Part shown: one piece after another, positions 12,457 through 24,924 of the stretch
Layout of the letters: each line of letters opens with the position of its first letter
Position numbering within the stretch: the stretch's first letter is position 1
NCBI GenBank assembly: GCA_021442155.1
Contig: CM038214.1
Coordinates: forward strand, 49,358,703-49,422,702
Source of the DNA: Cymbidium sinense
Taxonomy: Eukaryota; Streptophyta; Magnoliopsida; Asparagales; Orchidaceae
DNA: 64,000 nt
Direction of reading: 5' to 3'
The notes under the pieces: generated by a model
The model's database searches: none
What the model saw: the letters and a program-made list of their open reading frames with translations, nothing else
Told to the model about the DNA's origin: nothing
Position numbers and translations under genes: made by a program

Positions 12457-12906
12457 ATAGAACCTTCACTAGAACATCATCGTTAGCAGCTGTCTAGATC
12501 AAGCGGTGGTGCAAGGTGGGCAGCGGTTATCGAGTGGTGGGGAATCTTGAGGTGCTTGTGGATATGGAGGCGGTGGTTGGAGCTATGTGGCTATGGAAGC
12601 AGGTGGAGCAACGAAGGTTACATCCATGGTGGTGGCGAAGGGAGAGTTCGGGGATATGATGGTGGATCCCACTGCTTGAGAAGTTGGGGTGTTTTTGATG
12701 GGAACTGGAGAAATTGAAGAACGATTGATCTAATTTATGGGTATGTCTTTATATAGTAGAGTTTCTAGTTATTCTGTTTTGATTGTTATGTGCACTCATT
12801 TTTTATCTATGTTGTCGCTTGTGTCTTTAAAAACTTGAGGTGTTACTTGGTTGATGAAATCAAAAAGATGAAATATTGAATCTGAATTTATTTTCTATTA
12901 AAATAA
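12457..12906 (+). pseudogene. GR-RBP 3' fragment, copy 3
   Basis: This is the duplicate partner of copy 1. Both share GGAATCTTGAGGTGCTTGTG and the same Gly-region changes, and differ by small deletions. It contains the end of the RRM, broken glycine-rich codons, a 3'UTR with the phrase TTGGTTGATGAAATCAAAAA, and an A run before CCCTAAA. There is no RRM body and no open frame of note. Confidence 0.85.
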
Positions 12907-13707
12907 ACCCTAAACCCTAAATAAAACATGAACCTAAACCCCCAAACCTAAACCTAAACCTAAAACTAAACCCCAAACCCTAAATCAAAAACTAAACCTA
13001 AACCCTAAACCAATAAAACCCTAACTTAAAACCCCAACCTAAACCTAAACCCTAAACCTAAACCTAAACTGAACCACAAACAAACTAAACCTTAAACTTT
13101 AAACTACTAAAACTCTGTACTTAACTAACCTAAACCTAAAAAAAACTAAACAAACTAAACTATAACTCCTAAATCTCCTAAATACCTCCACTAAACCCTA
13201 AACTCTACTAAATGACCTCTACCACTAATAAACCTAAAAACTCCTCTAATAAACCTAACTCTCTACCCAAAAACCCTATATTACTGATCACTACCTAACC
13301 TCCCACTAAATCTTTAAACCTAAACTTTTCCCTAAACCCTAACTCCACTAAACCCTAAACTAACCTAAACTAAACCTAAACTTTAAACCCTAAAACTAAA
13401 ATCTAAACCTAAAATAAATAAACCTATAAAATAAAATAAAAAATAATAAAACCTAAACTAAAACTTAAACCTAACCTAAAAATAAAATAAAAATAAAATA
13501 AACTAAAATAAAATAAATAAAAGCCTAAACTAAACTAAAAAATAAAATAAACATAGGAATAAATAACCTAAATAAAATAAAAACTAAATGTAAAATAAAA
13601 AATAAAATAATCTTAAAATAAAAATTAAATAAAAGCTTAAACCTAAAAAACTAACCTAAAAATAAATAATAAATAAAATCTAAACCTAAACCTGAACCTA
13701 AACCCTA
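12907..13707 (+). repeat. CCCTAAA tract and A-rich block
   Basis: CCCTAAA/CCTAAA units run from 12907 to about 13400 with irregular C/T-rich interruptions (13180-13290). An AAATAAA/CCTAAA block follows to 13707. It corresponds to 5356-6173 in the first 7.6 kb unit. Confidence 0.85.
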
Positions 13708-14160
13708 TGAATGGACAGAACCTTGACGGTAGGAACATCACTAACCAAATCATAGATCTAGCGGTGGAGGTGGCGAGTGGCTATGGTGGTGGTGGGGATC
13801 CAGTTGCTAGTGGACATGGGCGGTAGTAGTAGTGGTGGTTATGGAAGTGGGAGGAGCGATTGAGGATATAGGCATGGTGGTGGTGGAGGGAGAGATCGGG
13901 GATATGATGGTGGATCCCACTTTCGAGAGGTCGTGGTTCTGGGAACGGAGAAATGAAGAATGGTTGATTTGATCCATTGCTTATGGAACTGTGTCTTTAT
14001 AGTAGAGATTATTTTATTTATCTAGGGTTTTTGATTTGCTCTAGGCATGCTCATTTTTTATTTATGTGATCACTTGTGTCGTTGAAAATTTGGCTTGCTA
14101 CATAGTTCATGAAATTGAAAGAAAAAATGTTAAATTTGAATTTGTTCTCTTAAAAAAACC
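13708..14160 (+). pseudogene. GR-RBP 3' fragment, copy 4
   Basis: The start reads as GAATGGACAGAACCTTGACG, in one frame N-G-Q-N-L-D, close to the plant GR-RBP 'NGQDLDGR' at the end of the RRM. The Gly region carries the TGA seen in copy 2. The 3'UTR ends in seven A's at 14151-14157. It is the partner of copy 2. Confidence 0.87.
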
Positions 14161-14906
14161 AAAACCCTAAACCTAAACTAAACCACTAAACATAAAACCT
14201 ACCTAAACCCTAAAAATAAACCTAAACCCCAAACCTAAAATACTAAACCTAAACCTAAACCCTAAACCCAAAACCTAAACCTAAACCCAAAACCCAAAAC
14301 TAAACATAAACCCTAACCAAAATAACCCTAAACCTAAACTAAACCCTAAAAAACCTAAACTTTAAACTAAACCACAAAATCCTAAACTAAACCCTAAGTT
14401 GACCCTAAACCATAAACCATAAATCCTAAAACCTAAACCCTAAAGCCAAACTAAACCCCTAAACCTAAAACCCTAACTAAACCTAAACCAATCTTAAACC
14501 AAACCCTAATCCCTAAACTATAAACTACCCTAAACCTAAACCCCAAAAACTAAAAAACCTAAACTAAATAAAAAAAATAAATAAAATAACCTAAACTAAA
14601 TAAAATAAAATAAAAATAAAATAATAACATAAAATAAAACCTAAATGTAAATAAAAATAAAATAAATTAAAAATAAAATAAATAAAATAAATAATAACTA
14701 AATTAAAATTAAAAGAAAACCCAAGAATAAAAACCTAAATAAAATAAAATAAAATGTAAAATAAAATCAAATAAACCTTAAAAACCTAAAATAAAATAAA
14801 ATAAAAACTAAATAAATACATAAACCTAAAAAATAAACCTAAAAATAAATAAATAAAATAACCTAAACCCTAAAACCTAATAAACCTAAACTTAAACCTA
14901 AACCTT
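14161..14906 (+). repeat. CCCTAAA tract and A-rich block; end of the 7.6 kb duplication
   Basis: CCTAAA/CCCTAAA units run to about 14545, then AAATAAA words. Similarity to the first unit can be followed to about 14690. It ends with the ~25 base preamble CCTAATAAACCTAAAC that precedes several GR-RBP modules. Confidence 0.85.
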
Positions 14907-15377
14907 AAGAATGGGTAGAAGCTTGATGGAAACACACATCAACCAACAGTCTAGATCTCGTGAGTGGAGGCGGAGGTTGTGGTTATCATAGTGGTGGTGG
15001 GGGATGTGGATGTGATGATGGATATGGATGTGGTTGTCAAAGCAGTGGTGGTTATGGAAGCTGGAGGAGCGACGGAGGTTACAACCATGGTAGGGGCAGA
15101 GGGAGAGATAGGGGATATGATGGTGGACCCCGTTACTCGAGTGTCCGAGGTGGTTATGATGGGAATAGGAGAAACTGAAGAACGACTGATCTGATATGCT
15201 GCTTATGGAACTGTCTTTATAACATAGATGATTCTAGTTATCTAGGGTTTTTGATTTACTCTATGCGTGCACATTTTATATCTATGTCATCGCTTGTGTC
15301 TTAGAAAACTTGGTGTTTTACTTGGTTGACGAAATCAAAAGAAGAAATATTGAATCAATTTGTTCTTTGTTAAAAAA
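14907..15377 (+). pseudogene. GR-RBP 3' fragment, copy 5 (best glycine-rich frame)
   Basis: This is the best preserved C-terminus. From about 14960 to a stop at 15176-15178 the frame stays open for about 72 codons. It carries repeated GGG, GYG and GGY tripeptides, then GRDRGYDGG, RYSS and a terminal GGYDGNRRN, which matches the end of GRP7-type proteins (usually SDGNWRN). Upstream the RRM end is frameshifted (NG-stop-KLDG at 14910-14927), and there is no RRM or promoter. The 3'UTR continues to the A run at about 15375. A translated product is unlikely. Confidence 0.88.
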
Positions 15378-16924
15378 CCAAACCCTAAACTAAAACCAAC
15401 CCTAAACCTAAACCTAAACCATAAACACTAAAATCTAAACCTAAACCTAAACCCTAAACCCACTAAACCCAACCTAAAACCCTAAACCCTAAACCCTAAA
15501 CCATAAAACATAAAACCTAAACCCTAAACCCTAAACCTTAAATGACAAACCCCTAACCCTAAACCCTAAACTAACACTAAACTCTAAACCCAAAACCCAA
15601 AACCCTATAAAGCCTAAACATAAACGAAATAAAACATTAAAATAAATAAATAAATAATCAAAAGTAGAATAAAATAAATAAAATAAAATAAAAACATAAA
15701 CTAAAACTTGAACCTAAACCAAACCCTAAAATGAAAATAAAATAAAAAACTAAAATAAAATAAAATAAATAAAATAAACTAAAATAAAAAAATAAAAAAA
15801 CTAAATAAAATAAAACTAAATCTAAAATAAAAAATAAAATAAATAAAATAAAATAAAACCTAAACCTAAAAATAAACTTAAAAATAAATAAAAAAATAAA
15901 AAAATAAAATAAAAAAAAAAAAAAAAAAACCTAAACCTAATAAAAAGAAAATAAACTAAACTAAACTAAAATAAACTAAATTAAAATAAAAAACCTAAAC
16001 ATAAACCTAAAATAAGCTAAACCTAAACTAAACTTAAACCTAAACTAAATAAAATAAAATAAATTAAAAATAAATAAAACCTAAACTAAAAAAATAAAAC
16101 TAAAACTAAACCTAAAAAAAAATAAATAAAACCTAAACCTAAACCTAAAATAAAAATAAAACCTAAACAAAAAAAATAAAAAAATAAAACTAAATAAACA
16201 TAAACCTAAACCTAAAAAATATAAATAATAAAAACCTAATAAAATAAATAAACCAAAAATAAATAAATTAAACTAAATAAAAATAAATAAATAAAAAATA
16301 AAAGATAAAATAAAAGTAAATAAAATAAACTAAATAAATCTAAATGTCTGGTTTGCTTTAAAAATAAAATAAAACCCAACCCTCCCTAAACCTAAACAAA
16401 ACCCCACTAAACCCTAAACCCCTAAAAACTTACCACCCAAACTACACCCTACACCTTAACTAACTCCACACCTCTTAAACCCTAAACCCTAAACCCCTAA
16501 CTAACCTAAACCCTACTAAATAAACCTAAACCCTCCCTTACCCTAAACCCTTAAACCTACCCTCCTAAACCTAAACCTCCACCCACCCTAAACCCACTCT
16601 ACCCAAACCCAAAACCTAAATAATAAACCTAAATAAAACCTAAACTAAATAAAATAATAAATAAAACCTAAACTAAAGCATAAATCTAAACCTAAATATA
16701 AAATAAAATAATAAAATAAATAAAACCTAAACTAAAAATAAAATAAACTAATAATAAAAACTTAAATAAAATAAAACCAAACATAAATAAAAATAAATAT
16801 ACTAAAATAAAACAAAATAATAAATAAAAACTTAAATAAAAAAAATAAACTTGAAAATAAAACCTAAAAATAAAATAAAATAAAACCTAAACCATAAAAC
16901 CTAAAATAGACCTAAACCTAAACC
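15378..16924 (+). repeat. Composite array unit: CCCTAAA tracts and A-rich blocks
   Basis: The first CCCTAAA tract (15378-15610) is followed by an A-rich block starting at the AAGCCTAAACATAAAC phrase (about 15610). That block ends at a variant end box TGGTTTGCTTTAAAAA (about 16350). A C-rich tract covers 16375-16620, then a second A-rich stretch runs to the GR-RBP start. It includes an uninterrupted run of A's around 15910-15930. Confidence 0.88.
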
Positions 16925-17385
16925 CTAAGAATGGAAACATTGATGGTAAGAACATCACATCACTCAGTCTAGATCTGGAGCGAAGGCAAAGGTGAAGGCG
17001 GTTATCCTAGTGGTGGTGGGGATCTAGAGGCGCTCGTGGATATGGAGGTGGTGTGAGTAGTGGTAATTATGGAAGCTGGAGGAGCGGCGAGGTTACAGTG
17101 GTGGTGCCAGAGGTAGAGATCCGAGATATGATGATGGATCAGCTACCGAGAGGCCTTTGATGGGAACCTGAAACTAAAGAATGACTAATCTGATCTACTG
17201 CTTATGGAACTGTGTCTTTATAATAGCGACAGTTCTAGTTATCTAGGGATTTTCATTTGCTTTATGCGTGCTTATTTTTTATCTATGTAGTCGCTTATGC
17301 TTTAGAATACTTGGTGTTTTACCTGGTTGATGAAATCGAAAAGAAGAAATATTGATTAAAACTTTGTTCTTTATTAAAAAAACAA
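16925..17385 (+). pseudogene. GR-RBP 3' fragment, copy 6
   Basis: The module starts CCCTAAGAATGGAAACATTG, a shortened N-G-x-N-L-D-G segment. It continues with glycine-rich codons (GGT/GGA/GGC) broken by small deletions, then the full 3'UTR (TTATCTAGGGATTTTCATTT, ATGAAATCGAAAAGAAG) and an A run. The coding frame is not recoverable without indels. Confidence 0.87.
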
Positions 17386-20300
17386 AAACCCTAAACCCTA
17401 CACTAAAACTTGAAACCTAAACCTAAAACTTAAACCCTAATCCCTAAACCCTAAACCCTAAAACCATAAATCCTAAAACCCTAAACCCTAAACCCCAAAC
17501 CTTAAAGGCTAAACCCAAAACCCTAAACCCTAAACCCTATACCCTAAACCCTAAACCCTAAACTATAAACCCTAACCCTAAACTAACACTAAATGCTAAA
17601 CCCTAAACCCTAAACCCTACAAAGTTAAAAACCTAAACATAAACTAAATAAAACCTAAAATTAAAATAAATAAAAAACCAAAATAAGAAAAAAATTAAAA
17701 AATAAAATAAAATAAAAACATAAACTAAAGCCTAAACCTAAACCTAATCCTAAACCTAAACTTACAAAAAAAATACAAAATAAAAGCTAAACAAAAATAA
17801 AATAAATAAATACCTGAACTAAATTAAAAAAAATAAACCTAAATATAATAAAAATAAAATAAACCTAAAATAAAATAAAATAAAAACTAAATAAAAACCT
17901 TAACCAAAATAATAAACTAAAAAATAAATAAAAAATAAAACTTAAACCCTAAAGTAAAAAAAACTAAACCTAAAAAAAACCTAAACTTAAATAGACTAAA
18001 TTAAAATAAATAAAACCTAGACATAAACCTAAACTAAAAATAAATCTAAAATAGAAACATAAAACCTTAACCTAAAAAAATAAAATAAAAATCTAAACCT
18101 AAATCTAAAGATCAAAAATAAATCTTAACCTAAAAAATAAAATAAAAGTAAAACTAAACTAAAAAATAAACATAAACTTAAAGGTAGACCTAAAAAATAA
18201 TCTAAAATAAAAAACCTAATCTAATAAATAAATCTAAAATAAATAAACTAAACTTAATAAAAAATAAAAATGAACCTAAATCAAAAAATAAACTAAACTA
18301 AAATAGATAAATAAACTAAATAAACCAACCAACTTACTTAATTTTAAAAAAAAATATAAAATAATAAAAAAACCCTAAACCCCCCAAACCTAAAACCCTA
18401 ACCCTAAACTAAACCCTAAACCCTAAACCCTAAACCCCAACCCCACAAACCCTAAACCTATCCTAACTAACCACAAACCTTAAAACCTAAAACCTAAACC
18501 TAAATTAAATAAAAAATAAAAAAATAAAATAAAAATAAACTTAAATCTAAATAAAAAAAATAAATAAAATAAAACCTAAACCTAAACCTAAATAAAATAA
18601 AATAAAATAAAAAAATAAACTAAAATATAATAAAATAAATAAAACCTAATCTAAACTAAAAAAATAAATAAATCTAAAATAAAACCTAAAATAAAACCTT
18701 AATGTAAAATAAGAATAAAATAAACCTAAAATAAAATAAAATAAAACTAAATAAAACTTAAACCTAAAATAAACTACAAATAAAACCTAAAAAATAAAAA
18801 ATAAAACCTAAATTAAAAAAACTAAACCTAAAATAAATAAAATAAAATAAAGCTAAATGTATGCTAAAATAAACTAAACCAAAATAAATAAAACCTAAAC
18901 CTAAACCAAGAAATAAAAAAATAAAACCTAAACTTAAAAAAAGAAAATAAAAATAAAACTAAAAATAAAAGATAAACTTAAACCTAAAGCTAAACCTAAA
19001 AAATAAACTAAAGAAAAAAACCTAAACTAAAATAAATAAACATAAAATAAATAAACTAAACTAAATAAAGTAAAAATAAATCTAAATAAAATAAAAATAA
19101 ATAAACTAAAATAAAGAAAAATAAACTAAATTAATTAAAACCTAAACATATCTCTTTACTTTTTTTTTTAAAACAAAACTTTAAACCCTAAACCCTAAAC
19201 CTAAAACAAACCTAAACCTCTAAACCCACCCTAAACCAACCCACCTAAATAAACCCTAAAAAAATATAAACCTAAAATAAAATAAATTATAAAATAAACT
19301 TAAACCTAATAATAAACTTAAAATAAACTTAAAATAAAAAAATAAATAAAACCTAAACCTAAAACTAAAAAACTAAATAAATAAATTAACCTAAAATAAA
19401 CTAAACCTAAACTAAACTAAATAAAATAAAATAAATTAAATAAACCTAAACCTAAACTAAAAATAAATAAATAAACTAAAATAAAACCTAAACTTAAAAT
19501 ATAACTAAACCTAAATAAAATAAAATAAAATAAAATAAACTAAAATAAAAAATAAAACCTAAACTAAACTAAAAATAAAAATAAAATAAAAAACTAAATA
19601 AAATAAAACTAAACTATAAAAATCTAAAATAAAATAAAATGAAAATAAATAAAACTAAACCTAATAAATAAATCTAAAATAAAACAAATAAAAATAAAAA
19701 ATAAAAAATAAATCCAAAATTAAAAAAAAACTAAACCTAAAATTATAATAAAAAACATAAACCTAAACTAAAATAAACTAAACTAAAATAAATAAAACCT
19801 AGACCTAAACCTAAATTAAACTAAACCTAAATCTAAACTAAATAAAATAAAATAAACTAAAAATAAACCTAAACCTAAACTAAAAAATAAAACCAAAAAT
19901 AAAACTAAAATAAAAACCTAAAACCTAAACTTAAAAAAATAAAATAAAACTAAACCTAAACCTAATTTAAATAAAAACAAACCTAATCCTAAAAAAATAA
20001 AATAAAATTAAATTAAATTAAATATACAAAAAACCTAAAACCTAAACCAAAAAAAAGGTAAACTAAAATAAAAAACATAAACTAAAATAAATAAATTAAA
20101 CTAAATAAAAATAAAAATAAACCTAAATAAAATAAAAAATAAAATAAAATAAAATGAATAAAAAATAAACTAAATAAACCTAAACATACATGTTTACTTA
20201 ATTAAAAAAAACCCTAAACCTTAAACCATAAACCCTAAAACTAACCCTAAACCCAAACCTAAACCCTAAATCCTAAACCCTAAACATTAAATCCTAAATA

Positions 20301-21399
20301 AAAAATAAAAATAGAAACCCTAACCCTAAACCCTAAACAATAAAAGTAACTCTGAACCCTAAACCTACAGCCTACAACCCTAAGCCCTAAACCCTAAACC
20401 CTAAAACCCTAAACCCTAAACCCTAAATCCTAAACCATAAACCCATAACCTAAACCCTAAAACCCTAAACCCTAAATCCTAAACCCTAAACCCTAAACCT
20501 TAAACCCTAAAACTTACAACCCTAAACCTTAAGGCCTAGAAACCTAAAAACCTAAAAACCTAAACCTAAACTAAATAAAACATAAAAAAAATTAAATAAA
20601 TAAATGTAAACATAAATAAAATAAAAATCTAAACTAAAACATAAACCTAAACCTAAAAATTAAATTAAATAAAATAAATTAAACTAAAATAAAATAAATA
20701 AAAAACTAAACTAAATTAAAAAAAATAAAATAAACCTAAAAATAAAAAACCTAAATAAAATAAAACCTAAATGTAAAATAAAAATAAATGATACCTAAAA
20801 TAAAAAATAAGAACTAAATAAAAACCTAAACCTAAAAAATAAACCTAAAAATAAAACCTAAACCCTAAACTAAATAAAAAAATTCTAAACCTAAAATAAA
20901 CTAAATAAAATAAACATAAACCTATACTAAAATAAAATAAACTAAACTAAAATAAATAAAACCTAAAATAAACTAAACCCTAAACTAAATAAAATAAAAA
21001 CTAAAAATAAAACCTAAAATAAACCTAAAATAAAACCTAAACCTAAACCTAAAAAAAATAAAATAAAACTAAAACTAAACTAAAAAATAATAAACATAAA
21101 CCTAAACCTTAACCCAAAAAAAATAAACTAAATAAAAAATACTTAAACTAAAATAAATAAACCTAAAATAAATAAACTAAACTAAAAAATAAAACATAAA
21201 CTAAAAAAATAAAAATAAAATAAACTAAAATAAATAAATAATAAACTAAATAAAGCAAAACCTACCGGTTTACTTAATTAAAAAATACCCTAAACCCTAA
21301 ACCTTAAACCTAAACCCTAAACTAACCCTAAACCCTAAGCCCTAAAACCAAGAACTCTAAGCACCAAACTAAAAGCTAAACCTGAACTTGAACCTAAAC
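17386..21399 (+). repeat. Composite array without GR-RBP: four A-rich blocks and CCCTAAA tracts
   Basis: Four A-rich blocks (about 17628-18360, 18480-19180, 19250-20213, 20533-21290) alternate with CCCTAAA tracts of about 70-320 bases. Blocks start with a phrase like AAACCTAAACCTAAACTAAA and end in a box of the type GTTTACTTAATT plus A's (18324, 20190, 21265; a variant at 19155). No GR-RBP module is present here. Among the cleanest tracts are 17515-17600 and 20380-20470. Confidence 0.9.
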
Positions 21400-21619
21400 T
21401 TGAACCTAAACCCAAACCAATTCAAATTGTTTGAGCATCTTCTCTCTCCTCCATTTTTTGGTTGCTTAATTTGATTCTGTGTGGAGGCATCTCCTTTGTG
21501 GCTTTTCCTATGTACATTTGGGATTCCATTTTGATGGCTTGCTTTCTTTCTCCCAGCATGTGTCTTGTTGACCATGGCTGGTTTCTTCTTCCCATGGGAA
21601 ATTCTAAGATTTTGCCCCA

Positions 21620-22330
21620 TTAAGGTTTCTGACTCTGGGGTCTCTGATTAAATCCATCGTGACTTTGAAATCTTTCAAGGATGTTCTTGGTATAACAATT
21701 ATGTGGTGAGTCTCTGAGCTTAACTCTACCTCCTTCCAGGGTGTACCCATGATATGTGTTCTGATTTGATTATGGAAAGGCTTACGAAACCTTTTGTATT
21801 CACATTGGTGGGTAAATTTGCTTTGTGTTGTCCCATTTTACAGAATATTTGATCATTTTTCCATAGCTTGAAACTCTTTAAAATCTTTTTTTGTCAGATT
21901 GATTGATTCCCATCATGTCTTTATTCTGCTTTCAAATGACTTAGATTATTCTGAGTTATCTCATGCTCATTTTTTGTTTCATTTTCATGCATTGTTGAAA
22001 TGGATGCCCCATTTTGATATTAAGGAGGAATATATTATTTTCTAGTTTTTTGGATCTCATCCCAAATATGTCCATTTCATTAATCATGAGTTTCTTTTTC
22101 TATGGGTGTGGTGTTTGGTCATCCTCTGATTGATGAATTTTCTAATACCCATCTGCTCATATTCTAGTCGAGTTGGATATAACTAAAAAATTTCCAATGG
22201 AGATTTGGTTAGGATCATAAAAATATGGATATTTGCAAAAAGTGGATTTTGAGAATTTTATTTTTGTTCCCATTGCAAAATTCATGGTCATGGATTTTAG
22301 ATTGTTTTATGGTCCATCCTCACCTTAAGA
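21620..22330 (+). pseudogene. LINE C ORF1: DUF4283-like domain and CCHC knuckle (broken)
   Basis: Pieces read MERLTKPFVFTLVGKFALCC at 21772-21831, the start of the DUF4283 RNA-binding fold in plant LINE ORF1. Fragments of the following strands continue to about 22130. A zinc-knuckle stretch FCSHCKIHGHGF lies at 22262-22297, with the last Cys lost (a stop and I-V where the second half of the knuckle should be). ORF1 normally coats the LINE RNA. Several frame changes are needed. Confidence 0.8.
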
Positions 22331-22799
22331 AACCCAAACCATTCATAATAACTGAATCTAATGTTGGAAGAAAACCAATATAAAGTTTCTAATGATGACT
22401 CTTAAATGATCATTTGATCCTACCCTTCATAATAATGTTATGGTTCTTAAGCCATAAATTTTGATGTTGGCTTTAAATAAGGATGCATTACCTTATAATC
22501 CTATACATTTGAATCCTATGATATTGAAAATAATATGGACAATAATATGTTTTGAAACTTATGGATGATGATTCTTTCAAATGATTAAAAATTCCCGCTT
22601 CCTACCTTAATTGAAAAAAATGTGATCCTCAATGATTTGAATGGTGAGAAATAAATAAAGTTTCTAATCATTCCTTTTGTGCTTTAAATGGTTCTAACCT
22701 TCTCTTCTTCTTCATCTAATTTTTAATTTAAATGAGTTTCAACATAATTTTGCTAACCATTCCAAAATAAATTTGGATTTTTTGAATAACATTTCTAAA

Positions 22800-23285
22800 A
22801 TTTTTTTGATCCCAAGTTGTGAATGTTAAGATTACTTATGATAATTGGTGTTGTTTTGGCACATTTGTTTATGCTTCTGTAATAGAAATGGTAGACAAAC
22901 TCTTTGGAAGGATCTTATTAGTTTTTCTTCTTTTGTTGATGCTCCTTGGTTTGTGGGTGGGGACTTTAATACTATCTCTTCTTCCTCTAAATGGGTTGGT
23001 GGTAATGCTCAAACTTATTTTCTATGGAAGATTTTAATAACATGATCTTTGATTGTCATCTTATTCATATTGGATTTAGTGGGTCTCAATTTACTTGGAA
23101 TAATTATAGACTCGCAAAGGCTAGATCGGGTTTTTAATCATTTGTGGATTAATCTTCTCCTAGTACTTATGGAGCACTTAAGCAAACCCTTTGACCATTC
23201 TCCTTGCTTATCACTGAATTTTATTGCTAGTAAGTCCTCCTCCCCTATCCCTTTTCTTCCAAAATATGTGGCTCGTGGATGATAA
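22800..23285 (+). pseudogene. LINE C ORF2: APE-type endonuclease domain
   Basis: Two overlapping open pieces cover the endonuclease C-terminal half. GGDFN at 22966-22980 (within PWFVGGDFNTISSSSKW) is the metal-binding/catalytic strand, and DHSP at 23193-23204 is the conserved catalytic D-H. Between them, frames shift near 23040 and 23100, where GFSGSQFTW-like sequence is split. The domain would nick T-rich target DNA. Confidence 0.85.
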
Positions 23286-23289
23286 ATTT

Positions 23290-24920
23290 TTGGATGTTGT
23301 TGCTACTAATTGGGGTGAACCTCTTCATCTTGATGATTATGAGAGAGATTGTGGTTCAAATTAAAAAGGCTTAAAAATGCCTTACTTGGTGGAATTAACA
23401 TTATTTCAAGAACCTTTTATCAATATTAAAGATATGGAGAATGAGGTTATAGTTTAGGAAGATGTTGTTAATGATCATTCTAAAATTCATTTGTTGCTCA
23501 AGCTAAAGATAGGTTAACATGTTTTCAAGATATGGAGGAGACCTACAAAAAAAGCTTCTATGAAATGGATCTCTGATCATAATACTAAATATTTTCATGC
23601 CATGGTTAAAAAAAAAAGGCTATAAAATACATTCACAAAATGAAAATTAATGATGGAGTTTTGTTCTAAAAAAGGAGCTTGATTTTGCTATTTTTTTATA
23701 AAGAGCTTCAATAAAAATGTTTTATGGTGATATTTCTTGACCAAGTTATTCTTAATCTTATTTTGATGATGATAACATTATGCTTTCTTCCTTACCTTCT
23801 AAGTCAAATTATACTTTGTAGAGTATGAATAAAGACTTTGTGGCTAGTCCTGATGGTTATACTACCCTCTTTTTCCAAAATGTTGGATTATCATTAGGAC
23901 TTAGTTAAAGCTATTCTTGATTTCTTAATGGTAGTACCCTTCCCAAATATTTTGCTAGCACCTCCATTATTTTAATTCCTAAAAAAGACAATCTAAGTTT
24001 GGAGTGATTTTAGTCGATTAGCTCTGCTTTTTTTTAATAAACTTATTTCTAAGATTTTGGCTAAAAGCTTGAGTATCTTGCTTCCTAAAATTATCTCCCC
24101 AATCAAACATGTTTTTGTTAAAGGGAGATCCATTTCGATAATGTTTTTTTTAGCCCAAGAGATGATCCATGATTTAAATGCCAATGTTCAGTGGAAACGC
24201 TTTTAAGCTTGACATTTCCAAAGCTTATGATAATATTGGTTGGGTTTTCCTATATAAAATTTTGGATTTATTTGGATTCTCTAACCAATTTATTTTTTAA
24301 TTAAGAATGGGATTGAGAATTCTTGGTTTTCTTTGCTCCTCAATGGTGAAGTGCATGGTTTCTTCTCTTCTTCTCATGGCTAAGGCAAGGGGACCCTCTC
24401 TCTCCTGCCCTTTCATTATTGTGGAATATCTTTCTAGATGTATTCAATAGATGTTTAGTAGAATGCCTAACATGTACTACAAACCATTGGTTGGTTTCCC
24501 ATTTCTCACCTTAGTTTTGTTGAAGATTTCATTATATTTTGCAATGCCTCTACTCTTTATATTAAAAAATTGTGTTCTTAACTATTTTGGTAAGGAGAGT
24601 GGCTTGAATATTAATCCTGATAAAGTTGTTTTATTACTATCTTCTATTTCCTTATCTAAGATCAATGCTATCAAGAATATTATGGGTTTTGCATCAAATT
24701 CTCCCTGTATATCTGGACTCTATATAGAGAATGAAAGATCTTCTTTATTTGATGAAGTTATTCATAAAATAAATAAGAAAACCTCCTCTTGGGAGTTTCA
24801 TTTACTTTCCTTTGGTGTTAGACTTATCTGATCAAAAGTACCCTTGCTCTTGCCTATATCTCTGTCTATTATTGTTCCTACCCATTCTATTATTAAAAGG
24901 ATCAATAGACTTTTCTTTAA
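23290..24920 (+). pseudogene. LINE C ORF2: linker and reverse transcriptase, catalytic site altered
   Basis: Recognisable RT phrases are SIILIPKKDN (about 23965-23995), QGDPLSPAL (about 24384-24410) and the catalytic box at 24516-24527. The box reads F-V-E-D instead of F-V-D-D, so the first catalytic Asp is replaced by Glu. With many stops and indels this RT is inactive. The open piece at 24451-24831 drifts between frames. Confidence 0.85.
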
Positions 24921-24924
24921 TTTT

